DNA of 64,000 nucleotides, taken from NCBI RefSeq assembly GCF_020536995.1, contig NC_068358.1, positions 558,001 through 622,000 on the forward strand, in the 5' to 3' direction. Below the pieces are notes generated by a model. It ran no database searches. It saw nothing but the letters and a program-made list of their open reading frames with translations, and had not been told where the DNA came from. This DNA comes from Dreissena polymorpha (taxonomy: Eukaryota > Mollusca > Bivalvia > Myida > Dreissenidae). Positions 47,779 to 64,000 of this stretch are shown one piece after another (positions within the stretch are counted from its first letter, which is position 1; the number at the start of each line of letters is the position of its first letter). The translations under genes and the position numbers were made by a program.

Positions 47779-48095
47779 CTCGTTGAATTAATAAATTGAA
47801 GTTCTACTCAATGTTTACTTAAAGAATTTATTTGTTTCAATAATCTTTACTTTTTATACCGGCGTTTGATATCTTGATTAAGGATCAACATAAAATGTTC
47901 AGTTACTTTCCAAATAGGACAGATAAAAGTTATACAACAACTTTTTCAATATTTCGCTTTATTTATGCTAGTTCTTCTTGAATGCTCTGAGCTTTTATAA
48001 GTACATACTCCCAGCAACCTGGAGGGTGAATAGCTGGGAGTTGTATTATTGCAACTATTATTTATGCATGATAAATGTAACAAATATTGTTTCAG
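47779..48095. other. SNRNP35 5' flank or intron
   Basis: No repeats recognised. It ends in the acceptor TTGTTTCAG just before the SNRNP35 ATG, so most of it is probably intron. Confidence 0.45.
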
Positions 48096-48110
48096 TGCTG
48101 AAAACCCAAA

Positions 48111-48854
48111 ATGACTCATTGGTGTGCAGTTCCGAAAGTGTATGATCCACTGAAAGCTGGGAGCATTGATGGAACTGACACAGAACCTCATGATAGAGCA
48201 ATTTTACGTGCCATGAATGCCAAATACAAACCAAACAAAAATGTTGTTGGTGATCCAGATAATACAGTCTTTGTTGGCCGTCTCAGTCCAAACACTGATG
48301 AAGAAATGATAGAGGAACATTTCAAGAAATATGGGAAGATAAAACGATTGCGTCTTGTGAGGGATATTGTGACAGGGTTTTCACGTTGTTATGCTTTTGT
48401 TGAGTACTTCAACAATGATGACGCTTATGGGGCACAGAGAAATGCGGATAAGACAGTTCTTGATGAGAAAGAGATTTATGTAGATTTTGAATGTGAAAGA
48501 ACAATGAAAGGATGGATACCAAGAAGACTTGGTGGTGGCATATGTGGAAAGAAAGAATCTGGCCAGTTAAGATTTGGTGGCATAAATAGACCATTTAAGA
48601 AACCATTCAATGTAGACAGTATACAAAATACAGAAGGTTCAACATTTCGTGAGAGACTTGATGTACAGGAGAGAGGGGACCTGAGGGATAGAGATAGGTA
48701 TAACAGACCTGAAGGGAACATGTACAGCCAAAGAGATAGAGGTCAAAGATCTGGTGACAGAAGGTCTAGGGACAGGTCAGAGAAGGGTCAAAGTTCACGA
48801 GATCGGAGAAGGTCAAGAAGCAGAACATCTGAGCGTTCTAGACATAAGCATTAA
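48111..48854 (+). CDS. SNRNP35: U11/U12 small nuclear ribonucleoprotein 35 kDa protein
   Basis: Minor-spliceosome protein related to U1-70K; acts in the nucleus as part of the U11/U12 di-snRNP in recognising U12-type introns. One uninterrupted 247-residue frame, close to the human length of 246. It opens like the family (VYDPLKAGSIDGTD), has an RRM at about residues 48-128 with RNP2-like VFVGRL and RNP1-like CYAFVEY, then the family signature GWIPRRLGGG and KKESGQLRFGG, and ends in an RS/RD-rich tail (DRRRSRSRTSERSRHKH). An acceptor TTGTTTCAG ends 15 nt before the ATG, so the coding region is one exon with at least one upstream untranslated exon, possibly ending at a GTAAGT near 46933. No defects seen. 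Confidence 0.95.
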   Translation: MTHWCAVPKVYDPLKAGSIDGTDTEPHDRAILRAMNAKYKPNKNVVGDPDNTVFVGRLSPNTDEEMIEEHFKKYGKIKRLRLVRDIVTGFSRCYAFVEYFNNDDAYGAQRNADKTVLDEKEIYVDFECERTMKGWIPRRLGGGICGKKESGQLRFGGINRPFKKPFNVDSIQNTEGSTFRERLDVQERGDLRDRDRYNRPEGNMYSQRDRGQRSGDRRSRDRSEKGQSSRDRRRSRSRTSERSRHKH

Positions 48855-49037
48855 TTGACAAATAGTCATATTGATTTTAATTGTAATTACCTGATGCCAA
48901 GTAGCTATTTGTTTAGTTATTTGAAATGTGTTCCGTTATTATACAGTAATGAGTATTCGGTCTAAACATCGGTGATCACAATGCTTGTAGAAAATGTCAG
49001 ATTGCTTACGTTCATATGTAATATGTTACCTTCTGAA

Positions 49038-49043
49038 AATAAA
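49038..49043 (+). terminator. Polyadenylation signal of SNRNP35
   Basis: A canonical AATAAA lies 184 nt after the SNRNP35 stop and is followed by T-rich DNA (TTTATTATTATT). It is the first canonical signal downstream of the stop on this strand. Confidence 0.6.
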
Positions 49044-49306
49044 TATTTATTATTATTACTTCTACTTGACTTTTTGGGAAACTAACTGTGCCTCAACAAT
49101 TCTGGTACTTCGTGGTCTGCTGTACAGCAACATACAAGAGAATCATTTAACACTATTTTGTCATTTCAGAACTTACAATTACATGCTAAACAATAACTAT
49201 TAATATAATAATAACTTTGTAATTTTGTTGAAGTTCGATCATGTTCTGTTTCAGTATACCATAAAATAAAATATCAATTTTAGTCAGATGATGATTGTTT
49301 TTTCTC

Positions 49307-49519
49307 TTAACCCTTTGCATGCTGGGAAATTTGTTGTCTGCTAAAATGTCGTCTGCTGAATTTCTAAAATTAGCATTCTCTTCGATTTTTTTCAAAGAAT
49401 ACTATCAGAATAGCAAACAGTTTGGATCCTGATGAGACGCCACGTTCTGTGGCGTCTCATCTGGATCCAAACTGTTTGCAAAGGCCTTCAAAATTCGGTT
49501 CCGGCACTGAGAGAGTTAA
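49307..49519. mobile_element. TTAA-bounded palindromic MITE, family 1, copy 2
   Basis: TTAACCCTTTGCATGCTGGG start and GAGAGTTAA end, with the GATGAGACGCCA / TGGCGTCTCATC hairpin. Confidence 0.8.
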
Positions 49520-49858
49520 ATTACATTTGAAAGTCTAAGACAACAACAAATAGATTACCCATCCAGCATCCAATGCGAAAGCAAACTTACTTAACATACT
49601 ATTTATCACAATTGTGTAGTCTCTCAACACAGGCATTCTTCAAACAAACCTATTACATGTACTTGTTGCTGCATGATTTCATGCAAAAAAGTGTACTAAA
49701 TTGTGATTTTTGTATGCATTTACATGTTTAGGGGACAGGATTATTCCATAATAGTATAATCGTTTAATCAGAATAAAAATTTAATTTCCATTTTGACATG
49801 GACATGTGTCATTGAATAATACTAACTGGCATTAACTGTGGAAACTGTTGCATTAGAA

Positions 49859-50052
49859 TTAACTCTTTCAGTGCTGGAACCGAATTATGAAAGCCTTTGC
49901 AAACAGTTTGGAATGTGGCGTCTCATCAAGATCCAAACTGTTTGTTATTCTTATAGTATTCTTAAAAAAAAAATCGAAGAAAATGTTAATTTTAGAAATT
50001 CAGCAGACAACATTTTATCAGACGACAAATTTCCCAGCATGCAAAGGGTTAA
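49859..50052. mobile_element. TTAA-bounded palindromic MITE, family 1, copy 3 (inverted)
   Basis: Opposite orientation to the copy at 49307: TTAACTCTTTCAGTGCTGG start and CCAGCATGCAAAGGGTTAA end. The central hairpin has lost one arm. Confidence 0.78.
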
Positions 50053-50432
50053 TAGGCATTATTTACAAAACAGTAAAGAACAGCTGCTGCAGTTTATGTC
50101 ATACCAATTTAGCTAGTGTGCCATGTATTTGTTAATAACAAATAGAATGCAAAAAGTTGGCAGTGGCATGTCAACTTTGTACATACATTACTATAACATA
50201 TATTCTGAACTTTTCATGCGATCATTTTGAAGTTTTAGGGTACTGAGGTAGTGTTTGTAGGCATATAAAGCAGGTTAATTAAGTTTGTCATTTTTGCTAA
50301 GATACAAGAGTTATGGTCTGTCAGTCAACACATCCTTCTCACAGATATCCATTCTGGACAGAAACATGTGTAGCTTGTTGCAACATTGAGACTTTTCCTA
50401 AATCTAGAGCTAAGGATGATTGAGCGAGCCTC

Positions 50433-52229
50433 GTTCTGGGAAACTGAGCTTAATGCATGACTGTGCACAATAGTTCCATATTAGGCTGTGCAGTTCGCAC
50501 GGGATAATCAGGGACAACACTTTCCGCCTTTATGAATTTTTTTTTCAAGGAAGTCTCTTCTAAATGAAAATCCAGTTAAGGTGGAAAGTGTCGTCCTTGA
50601 TTAGCCTGTACTAAATGTACATGCATTGGTGGAAAGTGTCGTCCCTGATTAGCCTGTACTAAATGTACATGCATTGGTGGAAAGTGTCGTCCTTGATACG
50701 CTTGTACTTAATGTACATGCATTGGTGGAAAGTGTCGTCCTTGATACGCTTGTACTAAATGTACATGCATTGGTGGAAAGTGTCGTCCTTGATACGCTTG
50801 TACTAAATGTACATGCATTGGTGGAAAGTGTCGTCCTTGATAAGCTTGCACTAAATGTACATGCATTGGTGGAAAGTGTCGTCCTTGATAAGCTTGTACT
50901 AAATGTACATGCATTGGTGGAAAGTGTCGTCCTTGATACGCTTGTACTTAATGTACATGCATTGGTGGAAAGTGTCGTCCTTGATACGCTTGTACTAAAT
51001 GTACATGCATTGGTGGAAAGTGTCGTCCTTGATACGCTTCTACTAAATGTACATGCATTGGTGGAAAGTGTCGTCCTTGATAAGCTTGTACTAAATGTAC
51101 ATGCATTGGTGGAAAGTGTCGTCCTTGATACGCTTGTACTAAATGTACATGCATTGGTGGAAAGTGTCGTCCTTGATAAGCTTGTACTAAATGTACATGC
51201 ATTGGTGGAAAGTGTCGTCCTTGATACGCTTGTACTAAATGTACATGCATTGGTGGAAAGTGTCGTCCTTGATAAGCTTGTACTAAATGTACATGCATTG
51301 GTGGAAAGTGTCGTCCTTGATACGCTTGTACTAAATGTACATGCATTGGTGGAAAGTGTCGTCCTTGATACGCTTGTACTAAATGTACATGCATTGGTGG
51401 AAAGTGTCGTCCTTGATAAGCTTGCACTAAATGTACATGCATTGGTGGAAAGTGTCGTCCTTGATACGCTTGTACTAAATGTACATGCATTGGTGGAAAG
51501 TGTCGTCCTTGATACGCTTGTACTAAATGTACATGCATTGGTGGAAAGTGTCGTCCTTGATAAGCTTGCACTAAATGTACATGCATTGGTGGAAAGTGTC
51601 GTCCTTGATACGCTTGTACTAAATGTACATGCATTGGTGGAAAGTGTCATCCTTGATACGCTTGTACTAAATGTACATGCATTGGTGGAAAGTGTCGTCC
51701 TTGATAAGCTTGCACTAAATGTACATGCATTGGTGGAAAGTGTCGTCCTTGATAAGCTTGTACTAAATGTACATGCATTGGTGGAAAGTGTCGTCCTTGA
51801 TACGCTTGTACTAAATGTACATGCATTGGTGGAAAGTGTCGTCCTTGATAAGCTTGCACTAAATGTACATGCATTGGTGGAAAGTGTCGTCCTTGATAAG
51901 CTTGTACTAAATGTACATGCATTGGTGGAAAGTGTCGTCCTTGATAAGCTTGTACTAAATGTACATGCATTGGTGGAAAGTGTCGTCTTTGATAAGCTTG
52001 CACTAAATGTACATGCATTGGTGGAAATTGTCGTCCTTGATAAGCTTGTACTAAATGTACATGCATTGGTGGAAAGTGTCGTCCTTGATACGCTTGTACT
52101 AAATGTACATGCATTGGTGGAAAGTGTCGTCCTTGATAAGCTTGCACTAAATGTACATGCATTGGTGGAAAGTGTCGTCCTTGATTAGCTTGTACTAAAT
52201 GTACATGCATTAAGCCCAGTTTTCCCAGA
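50433..52229. mobile_element. Foldback MITE, copy 7, expanded by an internal minisatellite
   Basis: Ends GTTCTGGGAAACTGAGCTT and AAGCCCAGTTTTCCCAG are those of the family, and the 5' arm and linker (AAGGAAGTCTCTTC) are normal to about 50580. The 3' arm is then replaced by 34 tandem copies, making about 1.8 kb in place of 250 bp. Confidence 0.88.
50581..52212. repeat. 48-bp minisatellite, 34 units without length change
   Basis: Unit GTGGAAAGTGTCGTCCTTGA plus TACGCTTGTACTAAATGTAC plus ATGCATTG. The first unit at 50581 and the last at 52165 differ by exactly 33 x 48. Variants are few, mainly TACGCTTGTA versus TAAGCTTGCA. The unit derives from the MITE 3' arm. Because 48 is a multiple of three and lacks stops in several frames, long repeat-only frames (up to 504 codons plus, 333 minus) occur; they are not genes. 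Confidence 0.95.
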
Positions 52230-54733
52230 TTGAGGCGCAATTGCACTTCAAATTTACATAAGTGAACAATCATAACCTTTTAACCCCAACAGGGAGAAAA
52301 CTCGGGGGCCAATGTTTTACTTCCTACATGCTTGTTCAATATTCTATTCATAATAATGAACATTAAATAAATTAATTTAAAACAAAACTTTTAATAGTTC
52401 AATTCCAATTTTATTGATTTTTGCACAAAATAACAAGTTTCACCATCATAAATATTCCATAATATTGTAAATGATTGTATACAATACACAGGGTCATACA
52501 AGCAATGCATAGCAATAATAAAAAGCAGTGCTGCAATGCATAGACACGTCCATACCAAATATAAATAAGTGGGTTAACATCTACTATAGATTATCAGCAG
52601 TGATCACACAAATATAGACATCACAAACCATGCATAGATTGAGTAAACAAGAACATTCACATTAAATACAAATAAATTATGCATTATTGTGGTACTGTGA
52701 GTCTTCATGGATAATTTGATTTAAACATTAAGGCTGTGCAGAGAAATGTTAAATTTTAGAATACCGGTAACTGTAACATAGCTTAAACTTGAGACATCTG
52801 TCTTTCTTTTGGCTGAAGTCTGAATAGCATGTTAAAAAAAGAGGAACAATCCAAAAAAAATTAATGAGCCATTGTAAAAGTAACAGAATCAATTTAGGAC
52901 ATATCTTAATTAACTTATGCACAAAACAATGTTACCCCACCCTTATATTTTTTATATACTAGTAGTATTGATAAAATAACAACAGAAACAAACACACAAA
53001 CAATTCAATGACATAACAAATAGTTTGTGCAAAGTAAATTGCAAGTGAATATAGCAGCAGTCTGTTGTTTTATCATAGACAAAATGAAATCACACAATTG
53101 TTGCAGTTTTTTGTGATGCATAGGTAAATAAGTTGTTAATTTTACAAAATTGAAATGTTTCAACAATGTTATCCCTCATTTAAAAATATATTTTCTGACT
53201 TTTATAATTAAACAAATTATGTCAAGAAATTTAACTAGTTCTTTTGATCATGTACACTTATAAATTACGCTCATTTCAGTCATTAACAACTATTTGATAT
53301 ACATCAATATGTAACACTAAATGGGTAACCAAACCTATTAACATATTTCATAAAAAAACTAGCTGAATTGCTTGTTGAAAACGCTATCAAAATGGAAAAA
53401 GAACAACACTAGCTAATGGTTGATTTTTATTTTAAATTTAAATACCAATCAAATTAAACAATTCTGTCTGCATTTTGAAAACAGAAATTCACTATTTAAA
53501 AAAACTTGCATCATACAGAAAGATAGTTACTCTAGAGGCCTGATAAATTGGAGATTTATGAATGCATAAATTTCCTGCAAAGCAATTAACGGCAGTGCAA
53601 ATTTTACAAAATCATTGCCCAACATGACTTAAAGTGCAACATGAACAACATCAATATACATAAAATATAATAATTTAGCATAAATAAATTAAATGTTATT
53701 TGTGTAAGCAGTAATCACTAGGGTGCATATTTTTTGTACAGACTGAAAAAAATCCACTCAAATTATTAATAACATTTAAATCAATAGAAGTCATGCCCCT
53801 TTTTACAGCAGATTGCATAAACTTTGAAGGCAAATAATGCACACAGAAAGATAGGAGAACCCTGATGGCCCACATGAGTTCAAACTACACCAACTCTTTA
53901 AGACTTGGCCTGGTGACCTATAGGTTTTGACACCAAAAGACCCAGATTTAAACTAGGCATATATATTTTCCAGATACACGGTACATATTCTGACAAATTT
54001 TCAAACAGGTTGAGTCATAATTAGATTTATCATGGTGATCAAGTTTTTGGACACACATTTCCCTAATGCCAACAAAGCCTATTTTTTGAGTGGTATATAG
54101 GTTTTTCTAAGATTTTACCCAGTGACGTAATTTTTTGACACGTGACCCAGATACAAACTGGACCGATATCTTAAAATTTAGCATTCTGAAATAATTTTAT
54201 TAAGATTGAGTCATAAATGTGGGCTCAAGAGTAATAAAGAAGATTGTTGACCTTTTAAAATGGAAGTGACCAAGAGTCATATTTGGCCTAGATATCGTAC
54301 AATGATTGCATGAAAAATATGGCCTCTAGAGTGGTTATGAAGCTAAAAGTTGTGACACATGATGAATGACATAGGTTGATCAAAATAGCTCAACTTTAGC
54401 ACTTTGTGCTCAGGTCAGCTAAAAACAAAATACAAGTGTAATTATTTGTAGTTTCACTGAAAACATAAACACACAGGCACTATTATGTTTCTCTTTAAAT
54501 ATCAAACACTTCACAAAAGCGTTTACCGGTAAACAGTTTTTGCTATTATAAGGTACTACATGTGCAGACAAAAATAGATTTGAAGTATTTAAACATGTCT
54601 GCATATGTACCAGTAATTGAAAATGTTAAAGACTAATACTGATCTATTAAAAAATATTTGTTATAAATATTTATTGTTTTTGTTTGGTTTTGCATCTATT
54701 TCAACAGTATTTCAGTCATATCACAGCCGTCCG
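52230..54733. other. AT-rich DNA with a decayed repeat at about 53860-54420
   Basis: Mostly unique-looking AT-rich sequence, possibly a 3' UTR read on the minus strand. The part at 53860-54420 has phrases such as TGACCTATAGGTTTTGACAC and GGTCATGAA-like spacing seen in tandem-core elements, but no ends could be set. Confidence 0.4.
52410..52415 (-). terminator. Candidate minus-strand polyadenylation signal
   Basis: AATAAA on the minus strand next to T-rich DNA, at the far end of a repeat-poor AT-rich stretch (52230-54733) that could be a 3' UTR of the exon candidate at 55117-55201. Confidence 0.3.
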
Positions 54734-54946
54734 TTAACCCTTTGCATGCTGGGAAATTTGTCGTCTGCTAAAATGTCGTCTGCTGAATTTCTAAAATTAG
54801 CTTTTTCTTCGATTTTTTTCAAAGAATACTATCAGAATAGCAAACAGTTTGGATCCTGATGAGACACCACGTTCTGTGGCGTCTCATCTGTATCCAAACT
54901 GTTTGCAAAGGCCTTCACAATTCGGTTCCAGCACTTAAAGGGTTAA
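54734..54946. mobile_element. TTAA-bounded palindromic MITE, family 1, copy 4
   Basis: TTAACCCTTTGCATGCTGGG start and AAAGGGTTAA end, hairpin intact with one substitution per arm. Confidence 0.82.
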
Positions 54947-55116
54947 CCAACTCAAACTTTTATTTAGTTAGCCGGTTCAAACATATACATTTTAAATATT
55001 ATTAATAAACATTTAGCACATACAATAAGCAATGTAATGTGGCACTACTAATTAAAGCCTCTGCCAGAGACACATGCTCATTTTGTGACTCTTTCTGGGC
55101 TACGGTTGAGGTTCAG

Positions 55117-55201
55117 TTAGCATTTAAAACCCCAATGCTTTCCATTACCATTCCAAGGTGGTGGCACAAGCTTTAGTAGTGTTTGAGTTTCATGCTCTGT
55201 C
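55117..55201 (-). other. Possible terminal coding exon of unknown gene
   Basis: An acceptor (TTTTATATACAG) is followed by a phase-2 frame of 27 codons, containing TEHETQTLLK and VPPPWNGNGKHWGFKC, and a TAA. The composition looks protein-like and the following 2.7 kb ends at a minus-strand AATAAA (52415-52410), as a long 3' UTR would. It does not join the KATNAL2 exons in a sensible phase after their stop. It may be an alternative last exon or chance; no donor partner was found. Confidence 0.25.
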
Positions 55202-55554
55202 CTGTATATAAAAGACAAAGGGTAACTTGCATTAAAAAAAAATATTTGCAAGTGTTACATAGACCCCCCTTTAATAATATTTTTGATTTGGAGTACTACA
55301 ATCAATATAAATATACCGGTATTACTATATATGTTATATTTTTCATTGCAACTGCGTAAAAAAACATTGCAACATTGTTTAAAAATATAACTATGTAAAC
55401 AAAAATACTTTATCACAGTTAAAACAACCACAAAATACAAAGCTTTTTTTCAAATTCATAAAAACATCTGTTGAACTGGTCCATTTACAGACATGTATCA
55501 AACAACAAAACAAACTTATTTCTCAAATAGCTTAGTAATCTACATCTTACTAGC

Positions 55555-55560
55555 TTTATT
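55555..55560 (-). terminator. Candidate polyadenylation signal of KATNAL2
   Basis: AATAAA on the minus strand, about 780 nt after the KATNAL2 stop. Position and sequence fit; nothing else supports it. Confidence 0.35.
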
Positions 55561-56012
55561 GACAATCTGTCAAGCAATTGTAAACAACATATCTTATATT
55601 AAAACTGACAATTGTGTTTTCACAGAATAAACTGGTAGCACATTGTGCTGGTACTGACCAAAATTTAATATCCTATTAAAATGTAATTTAATTTCAGTAT
55701 AATATAATGTAATGCACAGAAATTTTAAAACACATGACAATAAGCAGTAACCTTTGGGAACAACAAAGATAAACATGTATATGCAAAGTACTAAAAACAA
55801 ATACTCAATAAAATGTTGTACTTATAAAATACAAGATGAGTTTTTAATTGCTTTCATTAATTTCAAGTCATAAACTTAATTTTATATGCTTGCATCAAAA
55901 CCAATAATTTGTACAAGTTTGTTTAAATGAACAGTTTTGTAACTGAAATGGTTATGACTGGAGAGCTATCCTATATGTACATGTAGCATTAATGCCCTCT
56001 TAAAATCAGGCT

Positions 56013-56225
56013 TTAACCCTTTGTATGCTGGGAAATTTGTCATCTGCTAAAATGTCATCTGCTGAATTTCTAAAATTAGCATTTTCTTCGATTTTTTTCA
56101 AAGAATACTATAAGAATAGTTAGCAGTTTGGATCCTGATGAGACGCCACGTTCTGTGGCGTCTCATCTGGATCCAAAATGTTTGCAAAGGCCTTCAAAAT
56201 TCGGTTCCAGTACTGAAAGAGTTAA
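56013..56225. mobile_element. TTAA-bounded palindromic MITE, family 1, copy 5
   Basis: TTAACCCTTTGTATGCTGGG start and GAAAGAGTTAA end. It is 111 bp past the KATNAL2 stop, probably inside its 3' UTR. Confidence 0.82.
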
Positions 56226-56336
56226 CAAAAAAAAGAACATCAGCACATGTCTTATAGACCTCAATCCTCTATCACAGACAAAAATATTCAGTGGACGGAA
56301 TGTTGAAATCTCACAAGTTTTTGTTATCTAGACACA

Positions 56337-63534
<7,198 letters not shown>

Positions 63535-63651
63535 CTGCAATACAAAAACAAAATAGTTTGATTTAAAACAATTAACAAAATAATAGTATGGCTTAACTAC
63601 GCTGCAAATTCAAAATATTTACTCATAGTTAAACAGAACTAAATTAACAAA

Positions 63652-63842
63652 GGTCGCCGTGGTGTAATGGATATGGTGTCCGCCTAGCGACCGGGAGGTC
63701 ACGGGTTCGATCCCCACTGGGGGAGCGTTCTTTAGATCCCCCAAAGACACCAAGTACTGGTTCTAGGCCCAGGAAACTGACTCGAGAGCGTTTATATAAG
63801 CCTTAGTCGTTCGATGTAATCAAGCTAAAATAAATAGGTTTA
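63652..63842 (+). mobile_element. V-SINE superfamily (RUDI-like) SINE
   Basis: tRNA-derived head with A box (TGGTGTAATGG) and B box (GGTTCGATCCC), then a central domain with TACTGGTTCTAGGCCCAGGA and GACTCGAGAGCG, as in molluscan V-SINEs, and an ATAAATAGGTT tail. A perfect 15-bp target duplication AACTAAATTAACAAA flanks it (63637-63651 and 63843-63857), so the insertion is fairly young. It lies in a KATNAL2 intron. Confidence 0.85.
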
Positions 63843-64000
63843 AACTAAATTAACAAATCCAGTCAGTAAAATTACTGCAAGGATTCTTAAACCTCTAAGG
63901 AAAATGATTTAGCATCTGCAGTAGAAACAGTGATATGGAGATGTTGTAAATTTACATTAACAAGTTAATAACGCCAACATCAACATTAAGGTAAGTAGAA

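Noticed and set aside
49400-49480. A hammerhead ribozyme (CTGATGAG followed by a stem)
   Set aside because: The conserved GAAA after the stem is missing; the sequence simply continues as a hairpin.
50649-52273. Long open frames of 504, 333, 228 and 208 codons
   Set aside because: All lie in the 48-bp satellite and encode only the repeat in different frames and strands; no splice sites, start context or unique sequence.
63652-63725. A functional tRNA gene
   Set aside because: It continues into a V-SINE central domain and has a target duplication around the whole unit, so it is a SINE head.

Overview
The window is animal nuclear DNA, most likely from a bivalve mollusc and probably a dreissenid (zebra or quagga) mussel. 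Genes are split into short exons with GT/AG introns, intergenic and intronic DNA is AT-rich, and repeats of a bivalve style fill most of the rest. The species guess rests on remembered repeat families, not on a search. No virus-like or LTR element was recognised.

Four host genes can be read. (1) MRPS11, mitochondrial ribosomal protein uS11m, plus strand, about 166-11986: the last five exons including a 26-nt microexon; its 5' end lies outside the window. (2) FKBP8, tail-anchored FKBP38-like immunophilin, minus strand, coding 42914-28552: all twelve coding exons of a 491-residue protein with an acidic N-terminal repeat region, FKBP domain, TPRs and C-terminal membrane anchor. A 3126-nt exon (32338-29213) lies in the last intron, in the same phase as its neighbours, and would add 1042 mostly repetitive residues just before the anchor. 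(3) SNRNP35, U11/U12 minor spliceosome 35K protein, plus strand, 48111-48854, with an intronless coding region, divergent from FKBP8. (4) KATNAL2, katanin-like AAA ATPase, minus strand, 63534-56337: the last seven exons covering the ATPase core to the stop; it continues past the right edge. The four genes serve unrelated pathways and no operon-like logic is expected.

The repeats fall into clear classes. Elements resembling Helentron-associated HINE/pearl elements (hairpin, GTCY-type tract, 140-180 bp tandem core, CTTGTT end) occur at least 14 times in several sequence families, some nested. A foldback MITE with ends like GTTCTGAGAAAACTGGGC occurs about ten times, and one copy carries 34 exact 48-bp units. 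Two TTAA-bounded palindromic MITE families, a third TTAA-bounded element carrying a tRNA-like core, a hAT-type element with an 8-bp target duplication, a pogo-like 1.1-kb element, a V-SINE with a 15-bp duplication and two divergent LINE 3' fragments are also present. Large tandem arrays are a 128-bp satellite (about 3330-8640), two 31-bp minisatellites (24.0-24.9 and 26.4-27.3 kb) and smaller arrays.

The strongest candidate for something undescribed is the giant in-phase FKBP8 cassette exon. Next are the 48-bp array grown inside a MITE and the crowding of HINE-like families that carry direct-repeat AGGTCA motifs.
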